NCBI RefSeq assembly: GCF_000455325.1
Contig: NZ_HG322951.1
Span: 4,038,624 to 4,102,623, forward strand
From: Mycolicibacterium septicum DSM 44393
Lineage (GTDB): Bacteria; Actinomycetota; Actinomycetes; Mycobacteriales; Mycobacteriaceae
Reading direction: 5' to 3'
Length of the DNA: 64,000 nucleotides
Shown: positions 1-9,600 of the stretch, one piece after another
Position numbering within the stretch: the first letter of the stretch is position 1
Layout of the letters: the number at the start of each line of letters is the position of its first letter
Notes under the pieces: model-generated
Database searches by the model: none
The model's input: only the letters and a program-made list of their open reading frames with translations
What the model was told of the DNA's origin: nothing
Position numbers and translations under genes: made by a program

Positions 1-375
1 GTCATGGTCGCCGCCGGCGACTCGATCGTCGCGGCCTTCACCTTGGTCACGACCATCTCGTCGCTGTGTTTCATTTTCGTCTGGACGATCATCCTGGTCA
101 GCTACCTCGTGTACCGGAAACGCCGGCCGGAACTGCACGAGGCGTCGAAGTTCAAGATGCCCGGCGGCATCGTGATGTGTTACGTCGTCCTGGCCTTCTT
201 CGCCTTCCTGATCGTGGCGTTCGCCCTGAAGGAAGACACCCTGCAGGCCGAACTCGTGACGCCGGTGTGGTTCCTGGTACTCGGTATCGCCTGGCTGGTG
301 CTGCGGCGTCGCCCGCAACATCTGGCCCGCGAAGCCGAATTCCGCGCCGAACTCAAGTCGACGGATTCGGACTGA
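1..375 (+). CDS. Amino-acid permease (APC superfamily), C-terminal part
   Basis: The reading frame is open from the first base and ends at a TGA at 373-375, so only the last 124 residues are visible. They show two or three hydrophobic helices (about residues 6-33, 56-75 and 82-98) joined by a charged loop with YRKRRPELHEASKFKMPGG. That loop plus the VWTIILVSYLVYR helix is typical of the last membrane segments of AAT-type amino-acid permeases such as CycA (D-serine/D-alanine/glycine uptake) or aromatic permeases. Its job would be proton-coupled amino-acid import across the plasma membrane. The substrate cannot be told from this fragment. The short polar tail ends 20 bp before the next gene. 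Confidence 0.85.
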   Translation, partial: VMVAAGDSIVAAFTLVTTISSLCFIFVWTIILVSYLVYRKRRPELHEASKFKMPGGIVMCYVVLAFFAFLIVAFALKEDTLQAELVTPVWFLVLGIAWLVLRRRPQHLAREAEFRAELKSTDSD

Positions 376-394
376 CGCTCGGTAGGGTGGCGCC

Positions 395-784
395 ATGGTG
401 GATCTTCGTGATCTGAAGCGACGCATCGTCCATGGCGCCCAACGCCGCATCGTCAATCCGGTCGGCCGCCAACTGCCCGTCACCATGCTGGAGACGGTCG
501 GCCGGAAATCCGGCGAACCACGGCACACCGCCGTGGGCGGCCGGGTGATCGGCGACCAATTCTGGATGGTCTCCGAGCACGGCGACCGGTCCCACTACGT
601 GCTCAACATCAAGGCCAATCCTGCTGTGCGGCTCCGGATCAACGGCCGCTGGCGGACCGGGACCGCGCACCTGCTGCCCGACGACGACCCGGTCGCGCGG
701 CTCAAGGAGCTGCCCACGCTCAACAGTGCGGTGGTCCGGGCCATGGGCAGCGATCTACTCACCCTCCGCATCGACCTCGACTGA
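395..784 (+). CDS. F420 (deazaflavin)-dependent nitroreductase family protein
   Basis: A 129-residue single-domain protein of the split-beta-barrel DDN/FDOR family, which in actinobacteria binds reduced coenzyme F420 and reduces quinones, nitro compounds or other electrophiles. Visible family marks are TVGRKSGEPRHT at residues 34-45, the core strand WMVSEHGDRSHYVLNI at 57-72 and NPAVRLRINGRWR at 75-87. A TAGGGT -10 element at 383-388 lies 6 nt before the ATG, so the transcript is probably leaderless. The stop is followed after one base by the ATG of the next gene, so the two are likely co-transcribed. The true substrate is unknown and it could be one of many promiscuous FDOR-A paralogues. Confidence 0.85.
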   Translation: MVDLRDLKRRIVHGAQRRIVNPVGRQLPVTMLETVGRKSGEPRHTAVGGRVIGDQFWMVSEHGDRSHYVLNIKANPAVRLRINGRWRTGTAHLLPDDDPVARLKELPTLNSAVVRAMGSDLLTLRIDLD

Positions 785-785
785 C

Positions 786-1118
786 ATGGCCTTCGACCCG
801 GACCTGGCCGATCGCATCCGCGAGTTGACGGCAACCGAGCGCGGCCTCGACGAGAGACGCATGTTCGGCGGGCTGGCTTTCCTGGTCAACGGCAACATGG
901 CCGTCGCAGCGACCCGCGAAGGCGGCCTGATGGTGCGGGTCTCGCGAGACGACGGCGAGAACCTGCTGCGGCGCGATCACGTCGAACCGATGGTGATGGG
1001 CGGGCGCGAGATGCGGGGCTGGCTGCGGATCGCGGGCCCCGGCATCAAGACCCGGCGGCAGCTCCAGTCCTGGGTCGCCCGCGGCATCGATTTCGCCAAG
1101 GGGCTGCCGCCCAAGTAA
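786..1118 (+). CDS. TfoX N-terminal domain protein
   Basis: A 110-residue protein that matches the TfoX N-terminal domain: an N-terminal helix, then RRMFGGLAFLVNGNMA (residues 24-39), the PMVMGGREMRGWLRI block (68-82) and a C-terminal helix. In gamma-proteobacteria the domain belongs to competence regulators, but in mycobacteria stand-alone versions have no settled role, so no competence function is claimed. The ATG at 786 is chosen because it follows the preceding stop by one base and gives a full domain; a longer frame from 726 would overlap the preceding gene by 59 bp. Probably co-transcribed with the F420-type protein upstream. Confidence 0.82.
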   Translation: MAFDPDLADRIRELTATERGLDERRMFGGLAFLVNGNMAVAATREGGLMVRVSRDDGENLLRRDHVEPMVMGGREMRGWLRIAGPGIKTRRQLQSWVARGIDFAKGLPPK

Positions 1119-1187
1119 TTTCCGCCGCGGCCGATGAGAATCACCATTAACATAGAGCGTGCCTGACAACGACGGGGGCCCGCTCAC

Positions 1188-1412
1188 ATGCTGACCGCAG
1201 TACGCAAGATCCTCGGTTTCCAGATGACCATCGCCGAGTGGATCGGCACCGCCATCATCCTCGCGGTCCCCTACCTGCTCATCGGCCTGATCTGGTCGCT
1301 CACCCACACCAGCCATCTGGCCGGAATGGACGGGGCCGACGCCGTGGTGTCCTTTCTGGGCTCCATCGTCTCCTGGCCGGTCCTGCTGTTCACCAACGTG
1401 TGCATGAGCTGA
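1188..1412 (+). CDS. Small two-helix membrane protein, upstream member of a paralogous pair
   Basis: A 74-residue protein with two predicted membrane helices (about 18-38 and 53-69). I do not recognise a named family. Its closest visible relative is the 83-residue protein at 2301-2552: both share an A-x-PYL-x-IGL-x-W-x3-H helix end and a WPVLL-x4-VC helix near the C-terminus. The gene ends 13 bp before the MpaB-type oxygenase, so it looks like part of the same transcript. A TAACAT element near 1146 could be its -10. It could serve as a membrane subunit or anchor for the oxygenase, but that rests on position alone. Confidence 0.62.
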   Translation: MLTAVRKILGFQMTIAEWIGTAIILAVPYLLIGLIWSLTHTSHLAGMDGADAVVSFLGSIVSWPVLLFTNVCMS

Positions 1413-1425
1413 GAGGAGCCGGCGC

Positions 1426-2301
1426 ATGTCTCTCGGCGACACCACTTCCGCCAACCGCATCTCGATCACCCGACGGACAGCTCGCTGGTCCGACGAAGAT
1501 GTGACCATCGCCGATGCGATGGACCTGTGGGGCTTCGCCGCCGGCGCGGCCAACGTGATCATGCAGCTGTCCTCGCCGGGTGTGGGTTACGGGGTTGTGG
1601 AGAGCACCGTCGATTCCGGCAACCTGCTCAAACACCCGTGGAAGCGGGCCCGCACCACACTGAGCTATCTGGCCGTGGCCATCCTCGGAAACCCCGAGGA
1701 TCGGGCGGCGTTCCGCGATGCCGTGGACGCTGCTCACCGGCAGGTCCGATCCGGGCCCGCAAGTCCCGTGCAGTACAACGCCTTTGACCGTGACCTGCAG
1801 CTGTGGGTGGCCGCCTGCCTGTTCGTCGGGCTGGAAGATGTCTACCAGCTGCTGCGGGGTGAGATGACGGATGCCCAGGCCGAGCAGTTCTATCGATCCG
1901 CCGCGACGCTGGGCACCACGTTGCAGGTCAGCCCTGAGCAGTGGCCTGCGACGCGGGCCGAGTTCGACACGTACTGGGACACCGCGTGCAGCCGGGTGCG
2001 GATCGACGACGTCGTCAGACGGTATCTGCACGACCTGGTCGACCTGCGGATGATCAATCCGCTGCTACGGATCCCGTTTCGGCCACTGCTGAAATTCCTG
2101 ACCACCGGTTTCCTTGCCCCGGTGTTCCGCGACGCCGTCGGCTTCGGCTGGGGCCGCGGCCGGCAGCGGCTGTTCGAATGGCTGTTCCTGGCGGTGGCTT
2201 TCGGCAACCGCTTCCTGCCGGTGTTCGTCCGCCAGGGCGGCAGTTACCTGCTGCTGGCCGACGTCCGCCGCCGCGTGTCGGCCGACAAGGCCCTGATCTG
2301 A
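1426..2301 (+). CDS. MpaB/latex-clearing-protein family oxygenase (DUF2236)
   Basis: A 291-residue protein of the DUF2236 family, which includes fungal MpaB and the haem-b rubber oxygenase Lcp. These enzymes cleave or oxidise isoprenoid or lipid chains with molecular oxygen. The family pattern R-x3-T followed by a histidine is visible as R74, T78 and H104 in RARTTLSYLAVAILG...DAAHRQV; in Lcp the equivalent Arg/Thr line the haem pocket and the His ligates iron. Residues 205-240 and 250-275 are hydrophobic and suggest membrane contact. The stop overlaps the next ATG by one base (TGATG), a sign of translational coupling to the small membrane protein. The substrate is not known, and mycobacteria have several paralogues. 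Confidence 0.85.
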   Translation: MSLGDTTSANRISITRRTARWSDEDVTIADAMDLWGFAAGAANVIMQLSSPGVGYGVVESTVDSGNLLKHPWKRARTTLSYLAVAILGNPEDRAAFRDAVDAAHRQVRSGPASPVQYNAFDRDLQLWVAACLFVGLEDVYQLLRGEMTDAQAEQFYRSAATLGTTLQVSPEQWPATRAEFDTYWDTACSRVRIDDVVRRYLHDLVDLRMINPLLRIPFRPLLKFLTTGFLAPVFRDAVGFGWGRGRQRLFEWLFLAVAFGNRFLPVFVRQGGSYLLLADVRRRVSADKALI

Positions 2302-2552
2302 TGCACCGGATCCGCCGGATGTTGGGCCACAAAGCCAGCGTCGAGCAGGTGCTCGAGACGCTGATGTGGCTGGCCCTGCCCTACCTCGTGATCGGACTGG
2401 TCTGGACGTTCTTCCATCCCGAACAGGTGCAGCTCATCGAATCGAGCCTGCTGACCAAGTTCCCGGCCGGCGCCGATCTGGTGGCCTTCGGCCAGGTGAC
2501 GCTGCTGTGGCCGGTGCTGCTACTGGGCGCCGACGTGTGCGTCGCGCTGTGA
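2301..2552 (+). CDS. Small two-helix membrane protein, downstream member of a paralogous pair
   Basis: An 83-residue protein with helices at about 20-38 and 58-76. It is a paralogue of the 74-residue protein at 1188-1412, sharing A-x-PYL-x-IGL-x-W and WPVLLL with VC close to the end. The ATG overlaps the TGA of the oxygenase gene by one base, so translation is probably coupled. Its last 33 bases overlap the end of the convergent DUF998 gene. I cannot assign a function; the pairing of two such proteins around one oxygenase argues for a membrane-bound complex. Small size and absence of a named family limit confidence. Confidence 0.65.
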   Translation: MHRIRRMLGHKASVEQVLETLMWLALPYLVIGLVWTFFHPEQVQLIESSLLTKFPAGADLVAFGQVTLLWPVLLLGADVCVAL

Positions 2553-3218
2553 GCGCAGCAGCCGCGCCGCCACGGCCGCGACGAAAAGCCACAACGCCGC
2601 ACCACTGATCCATGTCGGCACGTAGTTGAACGTCTCCGTCTGTACGCCGGCGTTGAGGCCCAGGTAGACGCCCACCGACAACACCGCGACGCCGACCCCC
2701 GCCGACACCACCATCCAGACCCGGTCCCCCGTGCGGGCGAAATACCTTGCCAGCGCGAAGCATCCGCAGGTCGCGGCCAGGAAGCCGAGCCCGCCGGCCA
2801 CGCCGTGGATCTTCGCCGAGGTACTCAGCTCCGCCACCCCGGAATAGCCCTGCGGCGCCCCCGGTGGGAACCCGAACCCGGGATCGGTCGGATTGAGCCC
2901 CACCACCACACCGGCCAGCAGCCCGTAGAGCGTCACGCACACCGCCGCGACCCGGCCGAACAGCGCACCCGAGACCACACGCCAGATCCCGACGCCGAAC
3001 GCCATCAGCAACAGCCCGCACACGATGAAGTTCGCGGTCTGCACCCAGCCCCAATCCCCGAGAACCAGCATGGAATTGGCATGCCGGGCCACGTCGAAAC
3101 CGGGACGGGTGAACGCCAGGGTGAGCGAAACCGTCGAGATCAACAATCCGGCCACCACCCCGGCGGCGAGCAGTGCCGTGGTGAGCAGGGAGGCCGCGGG
3201 GCGGGCATCAGGTGTCAC
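2520..3218 (-). CDS. DUF998 integral membrane protein
   Basis: A 232-residue protein with six or seven hydrophobic helices and the DUF998 hallmark after the first helix: TRPGFDVARHANSMLVLGDWGWVQ (residues 37-60), followed by N-F and a helix. DUF998 proteins occur widely in actinobacteria and have no proven function. The GTG start at 3218 is used because it gives the first helix directly; a TAGCGT -10 lies about 9 nt upstream. It is divergent from the lipoprotein gene with only 55 bp between starts, so the two promoters overlap. Its 3-prime end overlaps the converging small membrane gene by 33 bp. Confidence 0.8.
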   Translation of the reverse strand: MTPDARPAASLLTTALLAAGVVAGLLISTVSLTLAFTRPGFDVARHANSMLVLGDWGWVQTANFIVCGLLLMAFGVGIWRVVSGALFGRVAAVCVTLYGLLAGVVVGLNPTDPGFGFPPGAPQGYSGVAELSTSAKIHGVAGGLGFLAATCGCFALARYFARTGDRVWMVVSAGVGVAVLSVGVYLGLNAGVQTETFNYVPTWISGAALWLFVAAVAARLLRSQRDAHVGAQ

Positions 3219-3273
3219 GGAAATTCGACGCTACCGTCCGGGCGGCCGCGACGATTGACTAGGGTCTTGCGTC

Positions 3274-3855
3274 GTGAAGGCTTGCCTCGTCAGGTGTGCA
3301 ATCTTTGGAGCCGCCGCGTCCGCACTCGCCGGATGCGCGTCGGGAACCGTCGTCAATACCGACGATGCCGCGTCGCCACCGCCCACGAGCACCACCGCGG
3401 CGCCACCGGCGTTCGGCACCGCGCATCTGGTCAACGCCGCCGACTACGAGCTCGAGGTGAACGGCCACAAGGCCTATTACTTCAGCACCCCGAGCGGTCG
3501 GTGGCAGTGCGCGATCCTGCCCCGCGATCGCGCCGGCTGCCAACCGGCAGGAGGCACATCGGCGATGGCGGTGGCGGGAGCACCCGAGGAGGTGCCCGAC
3601 GCGACCGGCGGGACGGCAGCACCGAATGCCCTTGTGCTCGACCGGGAAAACGACGCCCAGTTCGCCAACCTGGCACAGCCCGAATTCGCGCAATCGGCCG
3701 CCGTCGCGCTGCCGTTCGGGAAGGTGCTGGCAGTGGCCGGATTCCGCTGCAACGTCCAGGAGCAGTCCGGGGTGTCCTGCGTCCGGGAGGTGACCGGCCG
3801 AGGTTTCACCTTCTCCGCCGAGGGTTACACCCTGCACTACACAGACGTCCCCTAG
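3274..3855 (+). CDS. Mycobacterial lipoprotein of unknown function
   Basis: A 193-residue exported protein. Residues 1-20 form a signal peptide that ends in the lipobox LAGC, with the lipidated Cys at 21. A Pro/Thr/Ser linker (about 31-45) leads to a globular domain with four cysteines in two pairs (WQCAILPRDRAGC and FRCNVQEQSGVSC), likely two disulphides outside the membrane. The fold is not recognised, but the arrangement is common among conserved mycobacterial envelope proteins. A TAGGGT -10 at 3260-3265 lies 8 nt before the GTG, which supports a nearly leaderless mRNA and this start. Confidence 0.75.
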   Translation: MKACLVRCAIFGAAASALAGCASGTVVNTDDAASPPPTSTTAAPPAFGTAHLVNAADYELEVNGHKAYYFSTPSGRWQCAILPRDRAGCQPAGGTSAMAVAGAPEEVPDATGGTAAPNALVLDRENDAQFANLAQPEFAQSAAVALPFGKVLAVAGFRCNVQEQSGVSCVREVTGRGFTFSAEGYTLHYTDVP

Positions 3856-3864
3856 CGATGGCTC

Positions 3865-4593
3865 ATGATCAGGATCGGCACCTCGGGTTGGTCATACGAC
3901 CACTGGACCGACGTGCTGTATCCGCGGGGCACACCGGCGAGATCCCGGCTGGCCCACTACGCCACCGAGTTCGACACCGTGGAACTCAACGGCAGCTTCT
4001 ACCGCTGGCCCGCTGAGACCACGTTCACCGGGTGGCGCGAGCAGTTGCCGAGCGGTTTCACCATGTCGGTCAAGGCGCCTCGTGGCCTGACCCACTACCG
4101 GCGGCTGCGGTCACCGGAGAGTTGGACGCCGCGGTTCGAGCGCTGTTGGCAATTGCTGGGCGCACACAGCGAGGCGCTCCTGGTCCAACTTCACCCCGCA
4201 CTGGAGCGCGACGACGCACTGCTCACCGGTTTCCTGTCCCAACTCCCCCGCCAGATCCGGGTGGCGATGGAGTTGCGCCACCCCTCGTGGCACGACCCTG
4301 CCGTGGATGCGCTGTTGCAGCGCTTCGGCGCGGCGTATGTCGTGATGAGCGGCCCCGGGCTGACCTGCCGTCCGGTGGTCACCGGTGACCTGGTCTATGT
4401 CCGGATGCACGGTCCGGGCGACGACGGCATGTACGCCGGTTCCTATTCGGATGCCGAGCTGAGCAGGTGGGCGCAGCAGATCCGGCAGTGGGACCGCGAC
4501 GACCACCGCGTCGTCGTGTACTTCAACAACGATCTCGGTGGTCATGCGGTACGCAACGCCCGAACACTGAAGCAGTTGGTGTCGGGCGAGTAG
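3865..4593 (+). CDS. DUF72 (YecE-like) TIM-barrel protein
   Basis: A 242-residue protein with the DUF72 signature: IGTSGWSYDHW at the N-terminus (residues 4-14), the FDTVELNGSFYRWP strand (36-49), MSVKAPRGLTHYRRL (67-81) and the late YVRMHGPGDDGMYAGSYSD and VYFNNDLGGHAVRNA motifs. The family forms a TIM barrel with conserved acidic and His residues and is suspected to be a hydrolase or phosphatase, but no reaction has been firmly established. It starts 9 bp after the lipoprotein stop and ends 11 bp before the ferredoxin reductase, so it may belong to a short co-oriented transcript. Confidence 0.88.
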   Translation: MIRIGTSGWSYDHWTDVLYPRGTPARSRLAHYATEFDTVELNGSFYRWPAETTFTGWREQLPSGFTMSVKAPRGLTHYRRLRSPESWTPRFERCWQLLGAHSEALLVQLHPALERDDALLTGFLSQLPRQIRVAMELRHPSWHDPAVDALLQRFGAAYVVMSGPGLTCRPVVTGDLVYVRMHGPGDDGMYAGSYSDAELSRWAQQIRQWDRDDHRVVVYFNNDLGGHAVRNARTLKQLVSGE

Positions 4594-4604
4594 GCTGAGT
4601 TGGC

Positions 4605-5831
4605 ATGACAACGTCGTCCACATTCGCGATCGTCGGCGGTGGCCTGGCGGGCGCCAAGGCTGCTGAAGCTCTGCGGGACAACGACTTTGACGGGCATGTC
4701 GTGCTGTTCGCCGCCGAAGACCAGCTCCCCTACGAGCGTCCACCGCTGTCCAAGGAGTACCTGGCCGGAAAGAAGAAGCTCGACGACTTCACCGTCGATC
4801 CGGCGTCCTGGTACCGCGACCACAACGTCGAGCTGAGGTTGGGGACCGAGGTCACCGCCGTCAACGCCGCCGAGCACACGCTCGCGCTGCCCGACGGCAC
4901 CAGCGTCGGGTACGACAAGCTGCTGCTGGCCACCGGATCCTCGTCACGCCGACCACCGATCCCGGGATCGGACGCCGCCGGAGTCCACTATCTCCGCACG
5001 TTCGACGATGCGGCGGCCCTGAGCGCTGCGCTGACCCCGGGTTCGACGCTGGCCGTCGTGGGCGCCGGATGGATCGGACTGGAGGTCGCCGCGGGCGCGC
5101 GCGGCCGCGACGTGAACGTCACGGTCGTCGAGTCCGCACACCTGCCGCTGCTGGCCGCCCTCGGCGCCGAGGTGGGTGAGGTGTTCGCGCAACTGCACCG
5201 CGAACACGGGGTCGATCTGCGGCTGGACCAGTCGGTGAAGGAGGTCACCACCGACAACGGCACCGCCACCGGTCTGCGACTCGGGGACGGCTCCACCGTC
5301 ACCGCCGACGCGGTGCTGATCGCCGTCGGCGCGGCACCGAACATCGGACTGGCCGAACAGGCCGGCCTGGCCATCGCGGACGGCGGAGTGCTCGTCGACG
5401 CGTCGTTGCGCAGCAGCGATCCCGACATCTTCGCCGTCGGCGACATCGCCGCCGCACAACATCCGTTCTTCGGCGTGCGCATCCGCACCGAGCACTGGGC
5501 CAACGCCCTCAAGCAGCCCGCGGTGGCGGCCGCGGGGATGCTGGGCAAAACTGCCGAGTACGACGAACTGCCCTATTTCTTCACCGATCAGTACGACCTC
5601 GGCATGGAATACGTCGGCCATGCGCCCGAATATCAGCGAGTGGTTTTCCGCGGTGACGTTGCTGGACGTGAATTCATCGCCTTCTGGCTCGACGGAGCCA
5701 ACCGTGTTCTGGCGGGGATGAACGTCAACGTGTGGGATGTCCTTGACGACGTCAAGGCGCTGATCCGGTCGGCCGAGCCGGTCGATCCGAAACGTATCGC
5801 CGACCCGGCCCAGCCACTGTCGACCGGGTAG
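4605..5831 (+). CDS. Ferredoxin/rubredoxin reductase-type FAD-NAD(P)H oxidoreductase
   Basis: A 408-residue soluble flavoprotein of the BphA4/rubredoxin-reductase type, which moves electrons from NAD(P)H through FAD to a small iron-sulphur or rubredoxin partner. The FAD-binding Rossmann motif is at residues 10-16 (VGGGLAG). The NAD(P)H-binding one is VVGAGWIGLEVA (151-162), and the second FAD contact is IFAVGDIA (275-282). The C-terminal dimer-like domain is complete (FFTDQYDLGMEYVG). No ferredoxin or P450 gene lies next to it, so its partner is encoded elsewhere. A TAGGCT element at 4591-4596, inside the end of the DUF72 gene, lies 8 nt before the ATG. Confidence 0.9.
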   Translation: MTTSSTFAIVGGGLAGAKAAEALRDNDFDGHVVLFAAEDQLPYERPPLSKEYLAGKKKLDDFTVDPASWYRDHNVELRLGTEVTAVNAAEHTLALPDGTSVGYDKLLLATGSSSRRPPIPGSDAAGVHYLRTFDDAAALSAALTPGSTLAVVGAGWIGLEVAAGARGRDVNVTVVESAHLPLLAALGAEVGEVFAQLHREHGVDLRLDQSVKEVTTDNGTATGLRLGDGSTVTADAVLIAVGAAPNIGLAEQAGLAIADGGVLVDASLRSSDPDIFAVGDIAAAQHPFFGVRIRTEHWANALKQPAVAAAGMLGKTAEYDELPYFFTDQYDLGMEYVGHAPEYQRVVFRGDVAGREFIAFWLDGANRVLAGMNVNVWDVLDDVKALIRSAEPVDPKRIADPAQPLSTG

Positions 5832-5980
5832 CTGGGGGCACCGCGCCTGCCGGGTGCGCTAAATCCGTGCAGCGCAACAACATTCTCGCGCGGTCGGGAG
5901 TACGCGCTAACGTGCTTGAGACACGTGCCGGCATCGGCGCCCGCGTGCCGCACCCACGACAGCAGGAAGGTGAGCATCCG

Positions 5981-6625
5981 GTGAATGTCGCACCCGACGA
6001 GCTGTCCGGCACCGAGCAGGCAGTCCTGCTGGTACTGATGGCCGAGTCACGCCCGGTGCCCAACGCCGAGCTGGAGCGGCTCGGGCCCAAACTCGACAAG
6101 CCGAAGCGCGACCGGCTCAACCGGTTGGGCCTGATCGAGTCCACCGGCACCCGGCCCCTCGTCCACGAATTGACCGACACAGGGTGGGCGCTGTGCCGAT
6201 CCCTGTTCGAGGCCGACGCGCCGCCCCGGTCCACCGGGCAGGGCAAGGCCCTCTACACGCTGCTGGGTGCGCTGCACCGCTATTTCGAACACGCCGACCT
6301 CGTTCCCGCCGACGTGTTCCTGCCCGCCGAGGTGCCCGCCCAGCCGTCCGCGCCGGCTCCCGAAGCCGGTCCCGAAATCCAGCTGCGAACCGCCTATGCC
6401 GGGCTGACGGCCCGGCCCGGAGGCTGGGTGAGCCTGCTGCGGCTGCGTCAGGCCGTACCCGGGCTGCCCCGCCCCACCGTCGACGCCGCCCTGATCAGCC
6501 TCTATCAGCAACCCGGCGTCAGCCTGATCCCCGAGGAGAACCAGAAGGTGCTCACCCCCGCAGACCGCGAAGCCGCGGTGGAGATAGGCAACCAGGACAA
6601 ACACCTGATCGCGATCGAGTCCTGA
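5981..6625 (+). CDS. Winged-helix-like protein paired with the dual ATPase
   Basis: A 214-residue protein of no named family that I recognise. Residues 8-75 look like a winged helix: helices around TEQAVLLVLMAE and NAELERLG, then DRLNRLGLIES and a wing ending in HELTDTGWALC. A Pro/Ala linker (about 115-132) separates a second compact domain (135-214) that also reads as winged helix (WVSLLRLRQAVPGLPRPTVDAAL). The GTG at 5981 is preferred over an ATG 38 codons upstream because AGGAAGG lies 9 nt before it and the upstream extension has no domain. Its TGA overlaps the ATG of the 1042-residue ATPase by one base, so the two are made together and probably act together on DNA. Confidence 0.72.
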   Translation: MNVAPDELSGTEQAVLLVLMAESRPVPNAELERLGPKLDKPKRDRLNRLGLIESTGTRPLVHELTDTGWALCRSLFEADAPPRSTGQGKALYTLLGALHRYFEHADLVPADVFLPAEVPAQPSAPAPEAGPEIQLRTAYAGLTARPGGWVSLLRLRQAVPGLPRPTVDAALISLYQQPGVSLIPEENQKVLTPADREAAVEIGNQDKHLIAIES

Positions 6626-9600
6626 TGGAGTTACAGCACCGCGAAGCGCTCAGCGCGCTCCGCCTGACCTGGGCGCCCACCGCCGACGACCTGTGGCACT
6701 CGCAGGGCGCGCTGCACGTGCGCGGGCTGCACGACCGGCCGATGGCCGATGTGATGGCGGCCTTCGGCGATGCCGAACGGGAAACCGACTCCAGCCCGCT
6801 GGGTGTGGTGGTCCGCGGCCCGGCCGGATCCGGCAAGACCCACCTGCTCGGTCAGGTGCGTGAACAGGTGCAGACCGGCGGCGGTTTCTTCTTCCTCGTC
6901 GAACTTCTGGACGCGGCCAGCTTCTGGCAGTCCGCCCGCGCGGGCATCCTGGAAAGCCTGGGCCGGCCGGGCAGCGAGCGCGAGACCCAACTCAAAGATC
7001 TGCTGTGGGAACTGTCCTCGGTGGCCCACATCTCCCGGGCCAATCGTCGCGCCGTGATCGGCGACGACGACCTGACGCCCGAGATCCTCAACGATTTCGT
7101 CAACTCGCTGCACAAGGTCCACCGCCACACCGTCAAGCGCGCGCACCACACCCTGCGCGCCCTGGTGCTGCTGGGTGCCGGGGACCTCGAGCTGCAGGAC
7201 GTCGGCGAGGCGTTCCTGACCGGCAACGGCGAACGGGAAGCCTGGGGGCTGCCCGCACCGGTGCTCACCCCGCAGGAATCGGTACGCGACATCTCCCGGC
7301 TGATCGCGCTGGCCGGGCCGTCGGTGCTGGCCCTCGACCAGATCGACACGCTGCTGGCCCAGTCCGTCGATCGCACGGACGCCGTCGGCGCTGCGCCGGA
7401 CAACCGCGACCTGGAGCACATCGCGCACGGGCTCATGTCGATCCGCCAGACCATGCGGCGCACAGTGGGTGTGGTGGCCTGCCTTCCCGCGGCCTGGGAG
7501 GCGATCCAGGACCGGGCCACCGCCACGGTCCAGGATCGGTTCCGGACCACCGCTCTGCTGCAGGGCCTGCCGACGCCCGAGGTCGGCCGCGCCATCTTGG
7601 AACGGCGGTTCACCGCCAGCTACGCGTCGATCGGATTCACCGCGCCGTACCCGAGTTGGCCGATCCTGCCCTCGGCGTTCGACGAGGCCACCCAGTACAC
7701 GCCGCGTCAACTGCTCAAGCGGGCCGACACCCATGTCCGCCGCTGCCTGGACCGCGACACGATCGAAGAGCTGTCCCAACTCACCGGTGAGGTGGCCGAA
7801 CCACACGAACCCGCTGGGGGCGGCACCGCCGCCGGCGACACCGGCGAGTTGGACCGCCGCTTCGCCGACTACCGGCGCCGCGCGGTGACCGTCGCCGCGC
7901 TCGACCCCGACGGCGAGGACACCACGATGCCCGGCCTGTTGTCGGCGGCATTGGACGCGTGGATCACCGAGCTCGGCGAGGCCGGGCAGGCGTTTCGCCC
8001 CGATCCGCTGCCGGGCCAGCGGGTGGTGCTGCACGGGCGGCTGCGCCAGACCCTCGACGCCGCCACCGACGACGAGCGGCACTGGGCATTCCGCGCCATC
8101 TCGTCCGGCAATGCCGTCGCGGTGCAGAACAGGATTCGGAAAGCCTGGGAAGCAACAGGTTTCAACCCTGACCGGCGCCGGCTGTTCCTGCTGCGCAACA
8201 CCGCGTGGCCGAAGGGCGCGAAAACCGCGGTGGTGATCGCCGAGTTCGAGGCGGCCGGCGGCCGGGTGTTGCCGATGAACGAGGACGACGTGCGCACCAT
8301 GACGGCGCTGCGCGATCTGATCGACGACAATCACCCCGATCTGCCTGAGTGGTTGCGCCGGCGCCGCCCTGCCCACGGGATCGGCTGGCTGCGATCCGCA
8401 CTCGGGGACATCGCGGGCGATCCGCCGCCACCGGCCCAGATCGACGTGGAGGCCGAGCTCGCGACCGGACCGATCCGGGTAGCGCCGCCCGCGCCGGTGA
8501 TCGAACATTCGCCCACCGCCGTCACCCTGGGCCTGGACAGCCCCGGCGGGCGCCCGGTGGCGGTCGATCTGGCCGCGCTGCGTAAGCACACCGCGATCTT
8601 CGCCGGCTCCGGATCGGGCAAGACCGTGCTGATCCGGCGCCTGGTCGAGGAGTGCGCGCTGCGCGGCGTGTCGTCGATCGTGCTGGACCCCAACAACGAC
8701 CTGTCCCGGCTGGGCGCCCGCTGGCCCGACAGTCCGCCGGGATGGAACCCGGCCGACGACGAACGCGCCGACGCGTACTTCGACAACGCCGAGGTCGTGG
8801 TGTGGACGCCGGGCCGGTCGACCGGCCGCCCGCTGTCCTTCCAGCCACTCCCCGACTTCGCGAGCGTCATCGATGACGCCGACGAGTTCTCCGACGCCGT
8901 CGAATCCGCCGTCGCCGCACTGGAACCCCGCGCCCTGATCGCCGGCAACACCGCCAAGGCGGAGCGGTCCCGCGCGGTGCTGCGCGAGGCGCTGCGGTTC
9001 TACGGTGCCAGCCCGTCGGTGTCACTGGGCGGTTTCATCGACCTGCTCGGCAATCTCCCCCCCGAGGTCAGCGCACTGAGCGGGGCGCACAAACTGGCCA
9101 CCGAACTGGCCCAGAACCTTCGGGCCGCGACCGTCAACGATCCGCTGTTCGGTGGCTCCGGGACTGCCGCGGACCCCGGGGTGCTGTTGACGCCGTCACC
9201 CGGCCACCGGGCCCGGGTATCGGTGATCAGCATGGTCGGCCTGACCAGCGATCAACAGCGCGAAGGGTTCGTCAACCAGCTGCAGATGGCCCTGTTCGCC
9301 TGGATCAAGCGCAACCCGGCCGGCGACCGGCCGCTGGGTGGGCTGCTGGTGATGGACGAGGCGCAGAACTTCGCGCCGTCCAGTCACACGACCGCCTCGA
9401 CGCACAGCACCCTGGCGCTGTCCTCGCAGGCGCGAAAGTACGGGCTGGGACTGGTGTTTGCCACGCAGTCTCCACGCGGTCTGCACAACCACATCCCGGG
9501 CAATGCCACGACGCAGTTCTACGGTCTGCTGAACTCCCCCGCGCAGATCGCCGTGGCTCGGGAGATGGCCCGGGTGAAGGGCGGCCACGTCCCCGACATC

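Noticed and set aside
6631..8589. 652-codon minus-strand frame opposite the dual ATPase
   Set aside because: Antisense shadow; the plus-strand frame has two P-loops with Walker B sites.
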